A stretch of DNA of 64,000 nt, from the NCBI RefSeq assembly GCF_007828035.1, contig NZ_VITV01000018.1, positions 1-64,000 on the forward strand, in the 5' to 3' direction. The stretch is from Nitrospirillum amazonense. GTDB taxonomy: Bacteria; Pseudomonadota; Alphaproteobacteria; Azospirillales; Azospirillaceae. Below, piece after piece: positions 62,091-64,000 of the stretch; positions within the stretch are counted from its first letter, which is position 1, and every line of letters starts with the position of its first letter. The notes beneath the pieces are model-generated. The model had not been told where the DNA came from. It made no database searches and saw nothing but the letters and a program-made list of their open reading frames with translations. The translations under genes were made by a program, and so were the position numbers.

Positions 62091-63221
62091 TCACCCCACA
62101 CTCTTCCCTGTGCAGCTGGCGTAAAGGGTTTCCACCATCTGCCGGCTGACGTTGCGGGTGATGAAGACGATGCGGCTGCGGTGGTCGTCGCTGGGCCAGG
62201 CGTCCAGCTGCACCGGGGGGTGGAACAGGTGCTGGACGCCGTGGATGACGATGGGCTGGTCGCTCTCCACCACGTTCAGCACGCCCTTCACCCGCAGCAC
62301 GTCGGGGCCGCGCAGGCGAGCCAGCGTCTCCAGGAAGCCCACCAGCTCATCCCACACCAGGGGCTGGGTGAAGGTCAGGCAGAAGGCGCCGATGGCCTCG
62401 TCATGGCGGTTGGGGTCGTGGTCATGGTCCTCATGCTCGCAATGGCCGTGATCGTGGTCGCAGTCGGCATGGTCATGGCCTTCGTGATCGTGATCATGAT
62501 CGTGGTGGTCATGATGATGCCCGTGGTCGTCATAAGCCTCCGCGCGCAGCCAGCGCTGCACGTCCAGGCTCTTGGTCTCCGGATTATAGAGGCCGGCGTC
62601 GAACAGCAGCACGGGCAGCGCCTCGTCCGTCTGGGCGTCCACCACCAAGGCGGCGGGGTTCAGCTCCTTCAACCGGTGCTTCAGATAATCCACCGCCTCA
62701 GGTGTCGCGATGTCGGTCTTGGTCAGCACCAGCCGGTCGGCCACCGCCGCCTGCTTCAGGCTTTCCTCCTGCGCGTCCAGCTGCCCCATGCCGTGGACGG
62801 CGTCCACCGTGGTCACCACGCCGTCCAGGCGGAAGCGGGCCGCCACCAGCGGGTCGGTCATCAGGGTGTGCAGGATGGGCGCCGGGTCGGCTAGGCCGGT
62901 GGTCTCGATCACCACGCGGTCGAACTCCGGCACCTCGTCGCGCAGGCGGCGCAGGTACAGGTCGCGCAGGGTGTCGGCCAAGTCGCTGCGGATGGTGCAG
63001 CAAATGCAGCCCGAATCCATCAGCACGGTGTTCTCGTCCGCCTTGGCCACCAGCAGGTGGTCCAGCCCGACCTCGCCGAACTCATTGATGATGACGGCGG
63101 TGCGGGCCATGCGCGGGTCGCGGATGATGCGGGACAGCAGCGTGGTCTTGCCGCTGCCCAGGAAACCGGTCAGGACGGAGATGGGCAGGCGGGCGGCTGA
63201 AACAGCGGTCACGGCAGGCAT
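62091..63221 (-). CDS. CobW/COG0523-family GTPase, probable zinc metallochaperone
   Basis: A 376-residue G3E GTPase. P-loop GFLGSGKTT, the Zn-binding CxCC motif in DSGCICCT and the specificity motif LTKTD are present; a His/Asp-rich block (about 230-270, with HHHDHHDHDHDHEGHDH) precedes the CobW C-terminal domain. Family members supply Zn to client enzymes under zinc scarcity. It lies 35 nt downstream of zur on the same strand, which supports a Zn rather than cobalamin role. Confidence 0.92.
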   Translation of the reverse strand: MPAVTAVSAARLPISVLTGFLGSGKTTLLSRIIRDPRMARTAVIINEFGEVGLDHLLVAKADENTVLMDSGCICCTIRSDLADTLRDLYLRRLRDEVPEFDRVVIETTGLADPAPILHTLMTDPLVAARFRLDGVVTTVDAVHGMGQLDAQEESLKQAAVADRLVLTKTDIATPEAVDYLKHRLKELNPAALVVDAQTDEALPVLLFDAGLYNPETKSLDVQRWLRAEAYDDHGHHHDHHDHDHDHEGHDHADCDHDHGHCEHEDHDHDPNRHDEAIGAFCLTFTQPLVWDELVGFLETLARLRGPDVLRVKGVLNVVESDQPIVIHGVQHLFHPPVQLDAWPSDDHRSRIVFITRNVSRQMVETLYASCTGKSVG

Positions 63222-63256
63222 TCCTTGAAGGTCATCGTTGGATCAGGCGGCCGTGG

Positions 63257-63784
63257 TCAGACCGCCGCTTGGCAAGCCGGGCAAAGGCCGAGGACCTCCA
63301 CCGTCTGGCGCACGGCGCGGAACCCCCGGGCGGCAGCGCCGTTGGTGATGGCGTCGGTCACGGCGGGGTCGTTCAGCTCGGCGGCGTCGCCGCAGCGCTC
63401 GCACACCAGGAACTGGCCCGCATGGCTCTGGCCCGGCTCGGGGCAGCCGACATAGGCGTTCAGCGATTCGATGCGGTGGACCAGGCCCTGTTCCACCAGG
63501 AAGTCCAGGGCGCGATAGACGGTCAGCGGCGCCACGCGTTTGCCGTCCACCGCCATCTCTTCCAGGATGGCATAGGCGCCCCGCGGCTTATGGCTGGACC
63601 ACACCAGTTCCAGCACCCGCTCGCGCAGGGTGGTCAGGCGGGCGCCGCGCGCCTCGCATAGGCTGTGCGCCCGGGTCAGGGCATCGCCGACGCAGGCCTT
63701 GTGGTCATGGGCCTTGTGATCATGACCCTGGGACACTTCGCCACCATGGACATGCGGGCTAGGGCTTTGGGTAGCCACCGGCAT
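63257..63784 (-). CDS. zur: Fur-family zinc regulator Zur
   Basis: A 175-residue Zn-sensing repressor. The winged HTH region (ARGARLTTLRERVLELVWSSHKPRGAYAILEEM..PLTVYRALDFLVEQGLVHRIES) is followed by the structural zinc cysteines CERCG and LCPACQ. ATG 63784 has GAAAGG upstream; 63811 is less likely. Its N-terminal 35 residues are unusually His-rich (HVHGGEVSQGHDHKAHDHK). It heads the zur-cobW pair and faces a divergent gene whose first codons are at the window end. Confidence 0.9.
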   Translation of the reverse strand: MPVATQSPSPHVHGGEVSQGHDHKAHDHKACVGDALTRAHSLCEARGARLTTLRERVLELVWSSHKPRGAYAILEEMAVDGKRVAPLTVYRALDFLVEQGLVHRIESLNAYVGCPEPGQSHAGQFLVCERCGDAAELNDPAVTDAITNGAAARGFRAVRQTVEVLGLCPACQAAV

Positions 63785-63857
63785 TGTTGCTAGCCTTTCT
63801 CGAACTGCCATTTCAGGCGAACCATAGCACGGAAGGAAGGGTGTCCGGTCCTTCCGC

Positions 63858-63876
63858 GTAAACCAAATCATGTTAC
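63858..63876. promoter_or_regulatory. Candidate Zur box
   Basis: GTAA-N11-TTAC dyad within the zur to 63952 divergent region. The outer bases match Zur-type palindromes, but the inner arms do not pair well. Confidence 0.3.
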
Positions 63877-63951
63877 CGTTCGTATCGGCCCGGAGAATAT
63901 GGCACCCGGCTGGGCCGAAGCCAGGGCACCACCGCATCGAAGGGAAGCGCG

Positions 63952-64000
63952 ATGCCACATGACACCCTTGCTCCGATCGTCTCCAGGCGCGCCAGCCGCG
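63952..64000 (+). CDS. Start of a divergent gene (cut by window edge)
   Basis: ATG 63952 with AAGGGAAG upstream opens a frame reading MPHDTLAPIVSRRASR to the window end. The 16 residues do not identify a family. Its place opposite zur makes a zinc-uptake transporter gene (znu type) the natural guess, by inference only. Confidence 0.5.
   Translation, partial: MPHDTLAPIVSRRASR

Overview
The window is a GC-rich (roughly two-thirds G+C by eye) stretch of chromosome that reads as an alphaproteobacterium, most likely Rhodospirillales/Azospirillaceae. Pointers are an F0 ATP synthase operon with two b-type subunits (atpI-atpB-atpE-b'-b) lying apart from the F1 genes, GapR (DUF2312) next to a DUF1244 gene, and a PhrR-like XRE regulator. 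This is inference from gene content; no database was searched. Almost all DNA is ordinary chromosomal coding sequence. I see no prophage, insertion sequence, integrase or CRISPR array.

Layout. 1-1731: the 5' end of tuf, tRNA-Tyr and tRNA-Gly (minus strand), an RlmB-type rRNA methyltransferase and tRNA-Thr. 1.8-6.2 kb: a lipoprotein, an orphan phoU whose 3' end carries a three-unit palindrome array, a pentapeptide-repeat protein and N-carbamoylputrescine amidase. 6.3-12.9 kb: XRE regulator, M14-type deacylase, bactofilin-like membrane protein, a divergent Rrf2 regulator/flavin disulfide reductase pair, pseudouridine-phosphate glycosidase and MTA/SAH nucleosidase; a perfect 50-bp direct repeat flanks the glycosidase start. 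13-21 kb: a DNA-repair neighbourhood (Lhr-type helicase, PdeM nuclease, photolyase) interrupted by a divergent peroxidase-like/AraC pair. 21-31.5 kb: metabolic genes, DUF1244-gapR, mazEF, a divergent LysR/ring-cleavage dioxygenase pair, a Rieske oxygenase and an M3 peptidase.

31.5-36.8 kb (minus strand): the F0 operon, a PCu(A)C/SCO copper-delivery pair and phoH. 36.8-37.8 kb has no convincing protein gene but holds strong hairpins and an orphan terminator, so a structured RNA or phoH leader is possible. 37.8-44.1 kb: minCDE, a HEAT-like protein, an LprI-like secreted protein, panB and mntH. 44.2-50.3 kb: a TPR/glycosyltransferase-like protein and class Ia ribonucleotide reductase, with an EF-hand lipoprotein gene between nrdA and nrdB. 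The nrdA upstream region combines two DnaA-box-like sites with two NrdR-like boxes 31 bp apart. 50.4-61.4 kb: an FG-GAP/UnbV protein, dipeptide epimerase, hybrid histidine kinase, YajQ, a murein amidase, a BON lipoprotein with its overlapping partner, a PanE-like reductase and a membrane LytTR regulator. 61.5-64 kb: a small membrane protein and a zinc-homeostasis locus (zur-cobW, plus the first codons of a divergent gene).

Working together: nrdA/nrdB supply dNTPs, minCDE and gapR serve division and the nucleoid, the repair genes handle DNA damage, PCu(A)C/SCO probably deliver copper to cytochrome oxidase beside the ATP synthase genes, and zur/cobW plus mntH manage Zn and Mn. I did not find a clear previously undescribed system. 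The most worthwhile follow-ups are the palindrome array at phoU, the structured region upstream of phoH, the 50-bp repeat pair and the RNR control region.
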